A stretch of 64,000 nt of DNA from Anaerolinea sp. (GCA_020047815.1 JAIFNG010000058.1:1-64000); one strand, 5' to 3'. Positions 41,720 to 51,100 are shown, counted from the first letter of the stretch. The notes: a model not told the origin generated them from the letters alone. Program-made: numbers and translations.

Positions 41720-43273
41720 TTAGACAGGGATGTTGCCATGCTTGCGCGCGGGGGCGGGGGCATATTTGTCGCGCAGGGCGGACAGGGAGGCGATAATCTT
41801 CGGACGCGATTCACGCGGTTCGATGATGTCGTCCACATAGCCGGTGGAGGCAGCGTAGTATGGGTTATTAAATTTTTCCCGGTACTCATTGGCGAGTTTT
41901 GTGCGCTCGGCGGCAGGGTCGGCGGCGGTCTCAATTTGTTTCTTATAAAGGATGTTTGCCGCACCTTCAGCGCCTAACACGGCAATCTCAGCCGAGGGCC
42001 AGGCGTATGTGATGTCGGTGCCAAGATATTTGCTGGACATGACCACATATGCGCCGCCATATGCTTTGCGGGTGATGATGCAAATCTTTGGCACAGTGGC
42101 CTCGGAATAGGCGTACAAGAGTTTTGCACCATGGCGAATGATGCCGCCGTGTTCCTGTGCAATGCCGGGCAGGAAACCGGGTGAATCCACAAATGTGACG
42201 AGCGGAATATTAAAGCAGTCGCACATGCGGACGAAACGGGTCATTTTGTCCGCCGCGTCGATGTCGATGACGCCAGCCATAATGGATGGTTCCTGACCAA
42301 CAATGCCCACACTATGTCCGCCAATTCTCGCCAGGCCGACAATGGCGTTGCGTGCCCAGTCAGGCTGGATCTCAAGGAAAGAGTCTGTATCCACGATCTT
42401 TTCGATGACATCGTGCATGATGTAGGGTTCATTGGCTTCGAATGGGATGATGCTGTTTAGCGATTCGTCCATGCGCCCCAGGTCGTCGTTCGGTTGGACG
42501 TAGGGCGGGTTTTCCACGTTATTTGAAGGTAGGTACGAGAGAAAATGCCGCGCCATTTCGAGAGCAGCCTGTTCGCTTGGTACGCTTAGATGTGCCACAC
42601 CACTGACAGAGTTATGAACCGCCGCGCCTCCCAGCGATTCCGAGTCGATCACTTCACCTGTTACTGCTTTGATCACATCGGGACCTGTCAGGAACATGAA
42701 TGAGGATTTTTCCACCATGATGACCAGATCGGTCAGGGCAGGGGAGTAAGCTGCTCCACCGGCGCAGGGTCCAAGCATGACGCTGATTTGCGGTACCACA
42801 CCGGAGTATTGAGCGTTACGTCTGAATATTTCGGCATAACCGCCCATCGAACGCACGCCTTCCTGAATGCGCGCGCCACCGGAATCGATCAGTGAAATAA
42901 ATGGCACACCGTTACGGACTGCCAGATCCATTACACGACAAATCTTGTGCGATTGCATCTCGCTTAATGTGCCGCCGTAGATTGTGAAGTCTTGTGAGTA
43001 TAAATAAACAGTCCGCCCGTTGATTTGTCCATAGCCGGTAATAACACCATCGCCATAGTAACGTTCTTTCAACAAATTCAATTCATCGCCCTGATGTGTG
43101 ATGAACGGTTCCAATTCGTTGAAGGTGTCAGGATCGAGCAATAGCTCAACTCGTTCACGCGCAGTCAACTTGCCTTTGGCTTTTTGCTTTTTATTCCTTT
43201 CCTCGCCGCCGCCTTCAAGTGCCTTGGCGCGGACTTTTCGCAGTTCCAAAATTCTGGGGTCTTCCTGGGTCAT
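41720..43273 (-). CDS. mmdA: Acyl-CoA carboxyltransferase subunit of Na+-pumping decarboxylase
   Basis: 517 aa, carboxyltransferase of the PccB/MmdA family. It transfers CO2 from the acyl-CoA (methylmalonyl-CoA most likely) to biotin when working as decarboxylase. Family parts are SQDFTIYGGTLSEMQSHKI, SLIDSGGARIQEGVRSMGG, GPCAGGAAYSPALTDLVIMV (quoted within 20) and FLTGPDVIKAVTGE. It is the first gene of the operon and is followed by gamma, biotin carrier and beta subunits. Together they can turn the free energy of decarboxylation into a sodium gradient. Confidence 0.92.
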   Translation of the reverse strand: MTQEDPRILELRKVRAKALEGGGEERNKKQKAKGKLTARERVELLLDPDTFNELEPFITHQGDELNLLKERYYGDGVITGYGQINGRTVYLYSQDFTIYGGTLSEMQSHKICRVMDLAVRNGVPFISLIDSGGARIQEGVRSMGGYAEIFRRNAQYSGVVPQISVMLGPCAGGAAYSPALTDLVIMVEKSSFMFLTGPDVIKAVTGEVIDSESLGGAAVHNSVSGVAHLSVPSEQAALEMARHFLSYLPSNNVENPPYVQPNDDLGRMDESLNSIIPFEANEPYIMHDVIEKIVDTDSFLEIQPDWARNAIVGLARIGGHSVGIVGQEPSIMAGVIDIDAADKMTRFVRMCDCFNIPLVTFVDSPGFLPGIAQEHGGIIRHGAKLLYAYSEATVPKICIITRKAYGGAYVVMSSKYLGTDITYAWPSAEIAVLGAEGAANILYKKQIETAADPAAERTKLANEYREKFNNPYYAASTGYVDDIIEPRESRPKIIASLSALRDKYAPAPARKHGNIPV

Positions 43274-43443
43274 AGTAAATCCTCTGTTTTCTTGTAGGTT
43301 CGCCCTTGTTTTAAAAGGTGATGAATTTCACAATTGGAGTATAACACTTCGTTAATTGGCAAGTAGTGACGGATGACACGCAAATTGGATGAAGAAGTGC
43401 TTCATTCCTTATGTCATGTTATAAGCGTGACAAACATCAAAAA

Positions 43444-43479
43444 AAATAAGAGGTCATTATTAGCAATGACCTCTTATTT
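43444..43479. terminator. Bidirectional terminator after the M24 peptidase gene
   Basis: 15-bp perfect stem (43444-43458 and 43465-43479) with a 6-base loop, A-run on one side and T-run on the other. Confidence 0.9.
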
Positions 43480-43484
43480 TGGGG

Positions 43485-44675
43485 TTACCCCTTCAATAAA
43501 ATAATTTCCCTTTGCGGTTCCCCCAAATATTCCGCTCCGTTTTGGGTGATTACCACATCTTCTTCAAGGCCGATATAACCATGACCGTTTACAGCCAGAC
43601 CTGGTTCGATGGTGAATATCTGCCCGACTTCCAATTTTTGATTGGGCGAGTCACCGTATTTTTCCCATAGCGGACCAAGCAATGCGCCGCCATCGTGAGC
43701 GACACGTCCCAACTGGTGACCGAGTGCATACGGATATTCTGGATAGCCCGCTCCGGTGACGATTTCCCGTGAGATATTATCAATTGAGTTGCCTGTCACG
43801 CCTGCTTTCATTGCCTCGCGTGATTTTTCGACAGCAGTGTGGATGGTGTCAAATCCGCGCTGGACTTCCACTGGACATTCGGTCTCGCCTTCCCCAAGGA
43901 TGTAGCAGACACGCTGGATGTCGGAGCAATAATCATTGTATTTCACACCGAAGTCAAAGTGCAGAATATGTCCGCGCTCGATTTTGATTTCTGTGGGTCC
44001 ATTATGCCCAACTGGAGAGGCAGGTCCGCTGTTGACAGCTGGACAGTTTTCGGAGGGCCACGCCAGTTCAACATTATATTCACGCGCGAGAGTGTGCATA
44101 TATTCGCCGACTTCGATCTCGGTCATGCCGACTTTGATGTGGGGAAAGGTCTTTTTGAATATCTCTTCTGTGATATGTACTGCTTTCCGGATATGCGCCT
44201 GTTCTGTGGGAGTTTTTCGTCCGCGGATGGCAGAGATAACGGGTTCGGCGCTGATGAGTCTATCAGCATAGGGCGTGTCAGCAAGATACTCCTTTAGGAA
44301 TGCGTACATGGAGTGCGTCAAACCGTCTGCGTGGACATTATTTCTTGAGGTGTTAACTGCAATTCGCGTGGGGTCAAGCCGGGTAATAGTCTCTTTGAGC
44401 AATGCACTGACGGCGGTGTCGTATCCGAGAATTTCGTCAAATACATCCAGCCGCGCGATTGCTTCTTTTTCAAGATTTCCGACAATTGCGAGCCTCTCGT
44501 TTTTTGGGGTAAGGATAAGCGCCGATTGCCATGTCAGGTCATTCGGGCCGATCAGAAAATCCAGCGCAGGATCGCGCACGCCCGATGTCTCACGCACGAA
44601 GGTCAGCCACATATCAACGTTCAGCTCTTTGAGAATTTCGATTGCCTGTTTTACTTTTTCCTGAATGAGGGACAT
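43485..44675 (-). CDS. M24 family Xaa-Pro aminopeptidase-like protein
   Basis: 396 aa. N-terminal creatinase-like domain (about 1-150) and C-terminal pita-bread domain. The five metal ligands can be placed: two Asp in FDFGVKYNDYCSDIQRV, His in YALGHQLGRVAHDGG, and two Glu in TIEPGLAVNGHGYIGLEED. Likely removes an N-terminal residue before proline, or acts as a dipeptidase. Cytoplasmic. AGGAG precedes the ATG. It lies 65 bases downstream of the MFS gene in the same direction. Confidence 0.92.
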   Translation of the reverse strand: MSLIQEKVKQAIEILKELNVDMWLTFVRETSGVRDPALDFLIGPNDLTWQSALILTPKNERLAIVGNLEKEAIARLDVFDEILGYDTAVSALLKETITRLDPTRIAVNTSRNNVHADGLTHSMYAFLKEYLADTPYADRLISAEPVISAIRGRKTPTEQAHIRKAVHITEEIFKKTFPHIKVGMTEIEVGEYMHTLAREYNVELAWPSENCPAVNSGPASPVGHNGPTEIKIERGHILHFDFGVKYNDYCSDIQRVCYILGEGETECPVEVQRGFDTIHTAVEKSREAMKAGVTGNSIDNISREIVTGAGYPEYPYALGHQLGRVAHDGGALLGPLWEKYGDSPNQKLEVGQIFTIEPGLAVNGHGYIGLEEDVVITQNGAEYLGEPQREIILLKG

Positions 44676-44739
44676 GAGAACTCCTGGATTTGGACTTATG
44701 TCTTGGAGAAGGATGCACGACCTGATTTGATCTAACTTA

Positions 44740-46020
44740 TTATCTTTCGTTGGTGGTCAGCGAACGGTTTTTGCGGGGATCCTTCACAAAAAATATTAGA
44801 ATGCCGAACATTCCTATTGCAAGAACGAAAGAAATTACAAATGTTGGGGTAAAGCCTGCTGCATCCACGATCCAGCCGCCGATCAACGGAGCGATGATGG
44901 TCGCGGGGGCGGTGAGTGTCTGTGACAGGCCGATGTAAATGGGACGTTCGGCTTCATTGCCGAAATCCACAGTCATCGACATGCTGTTTGTCCAAATGCT
45001 GACATTTGCGATTCCTGTTAAAAAAAATATGGGATAGAACCACGCAATTGATGCAGCATTCCAGGCCAGCACTGCGCTCAGAAATGCCGCAACCGCCCCT
45101 ATGATGAGCATGATGCGATGCCCGACCCGATCCCCAACCCAGCCCATGCCAATATTGGATACGGTCTGCGAGATGGTCAAGGTGGCGGTTAGGTAGCCCG
45201 CAGTGATCGCATCCATGTTGAACTCGCGTAAGGCGTAAATGATGTAGAAGGCAAAGCCCATGGTGGCGAACTGTGAGAGGACACGAACAACCAGGAACCA
45301 GTTGAAGTTTTTATCATGGCTAAGAACTTTTTTTGCATCCACCCAAAAGTGGGACTTCTTTTCGGGGATGATTTTTTCGGTATCCTCTGGCTCGAGTGTC
45401 TTTGCGAGGGCAAACCACGATATGACGAAGAAAATAACTGCAAGAAGGAAGCATGTTGCAAAATTCCAGGGTGCATCGAAATAGTCGAGCATGTATCCTG
45501 CGCCGATGGCCGACATGCTGATGAAGAGATTTGCCAACCCGCCTTGCAATCCAAAAAATGTTCCGCGTGATTCTGACGGAATGATTTTTGAGATCATGGA
45601 CGTCCAGGCATTGGCAGTGAATCCGCCGCCCAATCCCTGCCAGATAAGCAGCAAAAATGTTAGGACGAGCCCGGTGTTTACGCCAATGAATGGAAGCAAC
45701 AGCGCAACAATTGCAAAGCCCAAAAACGGGACACGCTCATGGATGGTTGTCATCAGGACGGTGTGTTTATATTTCCGCAGGCGGGAAACATGGCTTGCAG
45801 TGAACAATTGTGGGAACAGCCATCCTGCCGAGTGAATAGCCGGTACTAGTCCGATCAGAGTGGCAGAATTGGTCATGGAGGCAACGAATAGTGGAAGCAC
45901 AGCGCTGAATGAAGCAAAACCAATTGCCATGCCAAACAAACTGCCATCCCAGAGGTTGACAGTGATGTTGTGTTTCAGGTTTTCACGAATATTAGTTTCT
46001 AGTGTGGTGAAAGGGAGCAT
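44740..46020 (-). CDS. MFS transporter
   Basis: 426 aa from ATG 46020, with about twelve membrane helices. Typical parts are WDGSLFGMAIGFASFSAVLP near the N-terminus, and YLTATLTISQTVSNIGMGWVGDRVGHR with the MFS loop signature (given in part as GWVGDRVGHR). Substrate unknown. A longer frame to 46113 would run through the TetR operator and promoter of the divergent locus, so the shorter start is preferred. A TACAAT 6 bases before the ATG suggests a leaderless mRNA. Confidence 0.86.
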   Translation of the reverse strand: MLPFTTLETNIRENLKHNITVNLWDGSLFGMAIGFASFSAVLPLFVASMTNSATLIGLVPAIHSAGWLFPQLFTASHVSRLRKYKHTVLMTTIHERVPFLGFAIVALLLPFIGVNTGLVLTFLLLIWQGLGGGFTANAWTSMISKIIPSESRGTFFGLQGGLANLFISMSAIGAGYMLDYFDAPWNFATCFLLAVIFFVISWFALAKTLEPEDTEKIIPEKKSHFWVDAKKVLSHDKNFNWFLVVRVLSQFATMGFAFYIIYALREFNMDAITAGYLTATLTISQTVSNIGMGWVGDRVGHRIMLIIGAVAAFLSAVLAWNAASIAWFYPIFFLTGIANVSIWTNSMSMTVDFGNEAERPIYIGLSQTLTAPATIIAPLIGGWIVDAAGFTPTFVISFVLAIGMFGILIFFVKDPRKNRSLTTNER

Positions 46021-46026
46021 AGGCTG

Positions 46027-46032
46027 ATTGTA
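46027..46032 (-). promoter_or_regulatory. -10 element TACAAT, leaderless MFS gene
   Basis: Minus-strand TACAAT ends 6 bases before the ATG at 46020. No ribosome binding site; -35 weak. Confidence 0.45.
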
Positions 46033-46064
46033 CCTGATGATTTTTAGGGGTTTGTATCCTGGTA

Positions 46065-46092
46065 TTGACAGGCATATATATTTGTGTAAAAA
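46065..46092 (+). promoter_or_regulatory. Promoter of the decayed activase locus
   Basis: TTGACA (46065-46070), 16-base spacer, TAAAAA (46087-46092), followed at once by the TetR palindrome. Confidence 0.65.
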
Positions 46093-46096
46093 TAAA

Positions 46097-46110
46097 AACG
46101 AACGTTCGTT
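46097..46110 (+). promoter_or_regulatory. TetR operator, copy 1
   Basis: AACGAACGTTCGTT, perfect 14-bp palindrome, 4 bases after the -10 element. Identical to the one before the tetR gene. Confidence 0.85.
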
Positions 46111-46118
46111 CATTTATT

Positions 46119-46899
46119 ATGAAGAGCGAGGTTGTGTCCAATTTTCGCTTGGGAATTGATATCGGTTACACAACCACCAAGGCTGTGATTTTTAATGAGG
46201 AAAGGGATTTTCTTTTCTCCTCTTATCGCCGCCACAAAGCCGGGAGAAAGTCTTTGCTCAATGCGATTGTGCGGGCTATGGCGATTTTAACGCCATCGAA
46301 GTGGATGACAAAGATTATCCAAAAGCGGGAATCGTAGGTGAGATTTATGTCAAGTACAACACCTTCTCAAACAACAATGCCGCACAATGGCTGGTGGGAT
46401 AGGGCGTGGAAGTGGTCCTGCCAACGTTTTTTGAGTTTTTTGCAGGCGGTTTGATCCACAACGAGCAAAGCGTCAAAACCAACCTTGTACTGCATGTTAT
46501 GATGTGGTTATTATCTCCTGCTGGGAAAGAAAATTCTCCGCAATTATCTGAACGAGATCGATTGCATCATGCAAGGCTATCGACGCTTCCGCCGTCATCC
46601 TGACATCGAAAATATCGCAAGATTCGCGGAGCAGATTCTCAGCCTAAATCATCAGTATGGCGAAGGCTGGCTTATTGCGGGCGAGGTGGGTTCTCTTGTG
46701 AAAAGTGGGATCAGCAATGTGTTTACAGCCGTTTGGCTGCATCGCCAATCACATCATTGCCAGAGGCACGGAAAAAAAGATGAAGGTCATGTATCCACAG
46801 TTGAACCTGCTCTTTCTTGATGCAGATGCCGGAGTGAGTGAAGTAAATTTCTTCAATACGAATGCACTTTTTTGTAAACCATGCAAAAACAGCTGTTGA
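46119..46899 (+). pseudogene. Decayed acyl-CoA dehydratase activase (BadF/HgdC-like)
   Basis: Remnant of a large 2-hydroxyacyl-CoA dehydratase activase-related protein. The start encodes FRLGIDIGYTTTKAVIF, the ATPase motif of the family. A large internal part is then missing. C-terminal pieces continue in changing frames: AGIVGEIYVKYNTFSNNN, then an in-frame TAG near 46399, VEVVLPTFFEFFAGGLI, then EQILSLNHQYGEGWLIAGEV in another frame, and CLQPFGCIANHIIARGTEK with LLFLDADAGVSEVNFFN in a third. At least one deletion, one nonsense change and two frameshifts make it non-functional. Its promoter and operator remain intact. Confidence 0.85.
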
Positions 46900-46960
46900 T
46901 ATGGTGACGGAGTAATCCATTAGCGAAACCCTCCCATTTTCCTTCCGCCTGGCTGCCCTT

Positions 46961-47533
46961 GTGGTGACCCTATTCTGTTGGCTCGTCATTTACTTTTTTG
47001 TAAACCGTCTTCAGGTGGATTCAAGCCGCCGTGTGGAAATGTGGGTAACGCTCGACCAGAAAATTCCCTATATACCGTTTTTTGCACCGGTGTATTTTTC
47101 CACTTATATTTTTGTTGTGCAGCCGTTCTTTATTTTGTCAAATGCGCGGCAGTTTTATTGGATGCTGACCAGTTTTATTGTGATCAGTGTGATTTCCAGT
47201 TTTATTCATGCAACTATCCCAAGCAAAATTGAGCGAGTGGAGCAGGGGATGCCAGGCGGACTGTCAGGCGGTATGCTTGGCTTATTTCAAAAAACCTGCA
47301 AGCCGTATGGAAATTTTCCCAGCATGCACGTTGGGTTATCTGTGCCGGTGATAGTGGCGAATTTTATGGTATACGGACCAGTCATTGGAAGCATCATGGT
47401 AACCTGGGCAGTGTTGATTGCGATCTCCACACTGTATACGAAACAGCACTATGTTTTGGATGTACTGGCCGGATTTTTGATCGGGTTTGCCGTTTCTGCT
47501 TTGACATTCTTACTTCTGATTGGTATTCGGTAG
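46961..47533 (+). CDS. PAP2-family membrane phosphatase
   Basis: 190 aa, five to six membrane helices. The C-terminal PAP2 motifs are visible: PSMHVGLSVPV (motif 2, with Met replacing Gly) and STLYTKQHYVLDVLAGFLIG (motif 3 His and Asp). Likely dephosphorylates a lipid phosphate such as undecaprenyl- or phosphatidyl-type substrates. The start is GTG at 46961 or 46964; the open frame extends upstream to 46916 without an ATG, so the N-terminus is uncertain and may be trimmed along with the decay of the preceding gene. Confidence 0.8.
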   Translation: MVTLFCWLVIYFFVNRLQVDSSRRVEMWVTLDQKIPYIPFFAPVYFSTYIFVVQPFFILSNARQFYWMLTSFIVISVISSFIHATIPSKIERVEQGMPGGLSGGMLGLFQKTCKPYGNFPSMHVGLSVPVIVANFMVYGPVIGSIMVTWAVLIAISTLYTKQHYVLDVLAGFLIGFAVSALTFLLLIGIR

Positions 47534-47648
47534 TTATTGAAATTTTTGTACGCTGCTAAATGGAATTCATGTTATTTTTCCACCGCAGGAGAGCAAGCGG
47601 TGGTGTGCAATGATTTTGGCTTTGGGGGTAACAGGCTACTTTTCCACC

Positions 47649-47678
47649 TTGACAAATGTTTTCTGTAAGGCGTAAAAT
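47649..47678 (+). promoter_or_regulatory. Promoter of tetR
   Basis: TTGACA (47649-47654), 18-base spacer, TAAAAT (47673-47678). Confidence 0.78.
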
Positions 47679-47683
47679 AAAAA

Positions 47684-47697
47684 AACGAACGTTCGTT
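47684..47697 (+). promoter_or_regulatory. TetR operator, copy 2
   Basis: AACGAACGTTCGTT, 5 bases after the tetR -10 element, identical to copy 1. Placement over the start site predicts self-repression. Confidence 0.87.
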
Positions 47698-47720
47698 CAT
47701 ATTTATACAAGAAGGATATT

Positions 47721-48338
47721 ATGCCTGAGAAATCAAAGGATATTCCAACGAAAGGTGAAACCACCCGCTCAGCCATCGAAGACTCTGCGGTTGAACTGTT
47801 CATGGAACATGGCTACCACGCCACATCCATGCGCCAGATCGCAGAACGTGCGGGACTTGCGCTGGGCGGTATTTACAATCATTTTTCCAGCAAGGAGGAA
47901 CTCTTTGAAGGCATTATTGTGGATAAACATCCATATAAAAAAATCCTGCCTTTGATCCTCCAAGTGCAAGGCGACACTGCCGAGATTTTTCTCAAAAATG
48001 CCATGTCGATTGTCATGACCGAACTCGACAGGGAACCTTACTACATAAAATTAATGATGATCGAATTTGTTGAATTCAACGGAGGGCATGGCGCGGCCAT
48101 GTTGAAGGAAATTACACCAGAGGTATTACCTGTATTTGAACAGGTCGTTAAATCGAGAAAAAATTTACGCGTAACCAATCCTGCTGTACTTATGCGTTCC
48201 TTCTTTGGCATGGTGATATCTTATTTCATTACTCAAATGGTCATTTCAAATTCTGTCATCAGCAGCCTTCTACCCAAAAATTCCATGGAGATTTACGTGG
48301 ATATTTTTCTGCACGGCATCATAAAACCAGAGAGTTAG
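47721..48338 (+). CDS. TetR-family transcriptional regulator
   Basis: 205 aa. N-terminal HTH (about 12-62): IEDSAVELFMEHGYHATSMR, QIAERAGLALGGIYNHFSSKEELF (in parts), which is the canonical TetR pattern. The C-terminal ligand domain is variable, as usual. AGAAGGA precedes the ATG. Located just upstream of an ABC exporter set, with its own palindromic operator, it probably represses itself, the exporter genes downstream, and through the second operator the locus at 46.1 kb. Confidence 0.93.
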   Translation: MPEKSKDIPTKGETTRSAIEDSAVELFMEHGYHATSMRQIAERAGLALGGIYNHFSSKEELFEGIIVDKHPYKKILPLILQVQGDTAEIFLKNAMSIVMTELDREPYYIKLMMIEFVEFNGGHGAAMLKEITPEVLPVFEQVVKSRKNLRVTNPAVLMRSFFGMVISYFITQMVISNSVISSLLPKNSMEIYVDIFLHGIIKPES

Positions 48339-48418
48339 AAAAACGGACAGGTCTTATTAAGAACCTTTTAATTCAATATCTTGATTAAGATGCAGCCGGT
48401 CTGTAAAAAGGAAATTTC

Positions 48419-49546
48419 ATGTTCAATTCCCGTATCTCCTCCATCATCCGTAAAGAGTTTTTACAGCTTATTCGGGACCCACGTACGCTTGCTCTTGCAG
48501 TAGTCATTCCGATTGTGCAATTATTCCTGCTGGGATATGCCGCCACATCTGATGTGCGGAATATAGCAATGGCTGTTTGGGATCAAAGCAGATCACCCGA
48601 ATCACGCGGCCTATTGGATGCATTCCGTGCCGCCGATTATTTCACCATGGATTACTTTGTTGGTTCGCAGGAAGAATATCAAAAGCTGATCGAATCAGGG
48701 GATGCACGTGTTGCTTTGGTCATCCCCGTTGATTATTCGCGCCGGGTCTTCGAGGGCAATGCGCAGGTCTTAATGGTATTGGATGGTTCCGATGCGACTA
48801 TTGGCTCCACAGCTTTATCCACTGCGCGCCTTGTGGGCCAATCCTACGCAACAAAAATTCTCAGTGAGCAAGCTGCTCTTAGCGGACGTGCCGCCCCTTC
48901 TTCGCCAGTCGAAGTCCGCACACAGGTTTGGTACAACCCGGACCTGAACTCTGCCTACTTCATGATTCCTGGAGTGATCGGTATGATTCTCTCCTTCATC
49001 ACTACCATCCTCACCGCCACAGCCATCGTGCGCGAACGTGAGCGTGGCACCATTGAGCAGTTAATTGTCACGCCCATCCGTTCGTGGGAATTGGTGTTGG
49101 GGAAATTACTGCCCTATGTCATCCTGGCCTTTGTGGAGACCTTTGAGATCATTATTATTGGACGTTATTGGTTTGGCGTGCCGGTTCGCGGCAGTATCAC
49201 GCTGATCATTTTCACGTCAGGATTGTTCCTCATGTCCAGTCTTGGCGTTGGTTTATTCGCGTCTACCATTGCCAACACACAGCAGGAAGCCATGATGACC
49301 GTGATGATGTACAACCTGCCAAGTATTTTTCTTTCGGGTTTTTTCTTTCCACTGGAAGCCATGCCAAAATTTTTACAGTGGATCTCCTATGCAATTCCAC
49401 TTCGTTATTACCTCGTTGTCATTCGTGCGCTCCTTTTAAAGGGCGTGGGTCTTGAAGCTATTCAACGTGAAACATGGGCTCTTGCGATTTTTGGAGTTGT
49501 CATTATGACTGCCGCTGCGCTGCGTTTTCGCAAGCGGCTTGATTAA
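48419..49546 (+). CDS. ABC-2 type exporter permease
   Basis: 375 aa, YbhR/YhhJ-like permease. A first helix (FLQLIRDPRTLALAVVIPIV region) is followed by a ~150-residue extracytoplasmic domain and five C-terminal helices. The family segment RERERGTIEQLIVTPIRSWE and FLSGFFFPLEAMP are present. It probably forms the channel for the ATPases encoded at 52776 and 54253. E. coli has two such permeases (YbhS, YbhR); only one is found here, so a homodimer is expected. It starts 80 bases after tetR. Confidence 0.93.
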   Translation: MFNSRISSIIRKEFLQLIRDPRTLALAVVIPIVQLFLLGYAATSDVRNIAMAVWDQSRSPESRGLLDAFRAADYFTMDYFVGSQEEYQKLIESGDARVALVIPVDYSRRVFEGNAQVLMVLDGSDATIGSTALSTARLVGQSYATKILSEQAALSGRAAPSSPVEVRTQVWYNPDLNSAYFMIPGVIGMILSFITTILTATAIVRERERGTIEQLIVTPIRSWELVLGKLLPYVILAFVETFEIIIIGRYWFGVPVRGSITLIIFTSGLFLMSSLGVGLFASTIANTQQEAMMTVMMYNLPSIFLSGFFFPLEAMPKFLQWISYAIPLRYYLVVIRALLLKGVGLEAIQRETWALAIFGVVIMTAAALRFRKRLD

Positions 49547-49600
49547 ATAAAAAACAGCAGTCACTTTACAGGTCACTGCTATCTGCTTAAGGAGATTATC

Positions 49601-51046
49601 ATGAACCATAAACTACCCAAGCCCATGATTGCAATCATTGGTCTCGCTGTCATTGTTGCACTTTATTTTGGGTTAGCCAGCCTTAATGATAATGGCAATG
49701 GCGACTTGACCGCCTCAGGTTCCATCGAGGCCGTCATTGTGAACGTCTCGCCTGAACTTGCCGGCAAGGTGTTGGAAGTGGATGTTGTGGAGGGGCAGTT
49801 GATCAAGACAGACGACCTGCTCATTCGCCTTGACCCGACCCTGTTAAATGCCCAACAGGCGGTTGCGGTTGCCAATCTTGATGCAGCGAAAGCGGGCGCT
49901 CAGACCGCCCAAAGCGCAGTTAATACCGCCCAAAACCAATATCAAATTACATTGGAAGCTGCGCTTGCCCAGGACAAGAAGACCCGTATTCAGGATTGGT
50001 TCTCTAAAGACCCGGACCAGTTTGAACAGCCGGACTGGTATTTTTCCCGAGCCGAACAACTCCAGGCCGCTCAGGACCAGGTTGACATAACCTTAAAGGC
50101 ATTGGAATCCGCCCGTGGAAATTTGGAGAATGTTGGCACGTCTATTGATAAGTCTGGTTTTCTAAAAGCGGAAAAGCGGCTTCTCGACGCGCGCCTTGCC
50201 TACTTGATGGCAAAGGATGTTAACAACCTCGCTCAAAACTCTGCAGACGCGAACGCGCCTGTTGGAAAATATAACAGTACCCATTGTGGAACCAATGACG
50301 GTTATAGGGTTGATAATAAAAAATTGACGAATCGCCTCTATGGGTGTACTGGAGACGATCATATTTCCGAAGTGGGTGAAACCCTTTTTGATGCAGCAGA
50401 GCAGGAACTGGATGATGCCCAAAATGCATTCGATGACCTTCTCAACTCGCAGGCAGCGGATGATGTGCTTCGGATGCGGGCAGAAGTATCGGTGGCACAG
50501 GAGCGGTATTACGCGGCTCTCGATTATCTGCGTAAGTTTCAGTTGGGTGAACAATCTACAACAGTATTTGCCGCCCAGGGATTGCTTTCACAAGCTCAGG
50601 CGGCAGCGGCTCAATCTCAAAAGGCAATTGAGCAGGCGCAAGCCAATCTCGATTTGATCAACGCGCAAATTGAAAAACTTACCACATTTGCACCCATGGA
50701 TGGCGTGATTCTCACTCGTAATGTTGAGCCTGGTGAATTTGTCCAGCCTGGCGCGGTTGCACTGACCATGGCAGACATCACTGACTTAACCATCACCGTC
50801 TATGTCCCCGAAGACCGCTATGGACAGGTCAACCTTGGTCAAACTGCCGAGGTCCGGGTTGATTCCTTCCCCGGTCTGACCTTTACAGCGTCTGTCGTTC
50901 AGATGGCAGATCAGGCTGAATTCACTCCGCGTAATGTTCAAACCGTAGAAGGCCGAAGCTCCACCTTCTATGCCATAAAATTAAAAGTCGAAGATCCTAC
51001 AGGGAAGTTGAAGATCGGCATGCCGGCAGATGTGGTGTTTAAGTAA
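49601..51046 (+). CDS. HlyD-family membrane fusion / periplasmic adaptor protein
   Basis: 481 aa. One N-terminal membrane helix (MIAIIGLAVIVALYFGLASL), a biotinyl-lipoyl-like half (VSPELAGKVLEVDVVEGQ), a long coiled-coil hairpin (about 80-380, many Ala/Gln), the second lipoyl half (TFAPMDGVILTRNVEPGEFV) and a beta-barrel domain (YVPEDRYGQVNLGQTAEVRV, in part). The hairpin holds an unusual hydrophilic segment with two cysteines near residues 229 and 248. Usual partner of YbhFSR-type exporters. AAGGAG precedes the ATG. Confidence 0.92.
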   Translation: MNHKLPKPMIAIIGLAVIVALYFGLASLNDNGNGDLTASGSIEAVIVNVSPELAGKVLEVDVVEGQLIKTDDLLIRLDPTLLNAQQAVAVANLDAAKAGAQTAQSAVNTAQNQYQITLEAALAQDKKTRIQDWFSKDPDQFEQPDWYFSRAEQLQAAQDQVDITLKALESARGNLENVGTSIDKSGFLKAEKRLLDARLAYLMAKDVNNLAQNSADANAPVGKYNSTHCGTNDGYRVDNKKLTNRLYGCTGDDHISEVGETLFDAAEQELDDAQNAFDDLLNSQAADDVLRMRAEVSVAQERYYAALDYLRKFQLGEQSTTVFAAQGLLSQAQAAAAQSQKAIEQAQANLDLINAQIEKLTTFAPMDGVILTRNVEPGEFVQPGAVALTMADITDLTITVYVPEDRYGQVNLGQTAEVRVDSFPGLTFTASVVQMADQAEFTPRNVQTVEGRSSTFYAIKLKVEDPTGKLKIGMPADVVFK

Positions 51047-51100
51047 AAAATAATCAGTTGGTGATTGAGAAAATCACAGATTTGGTGAAAGGAGTACGTA

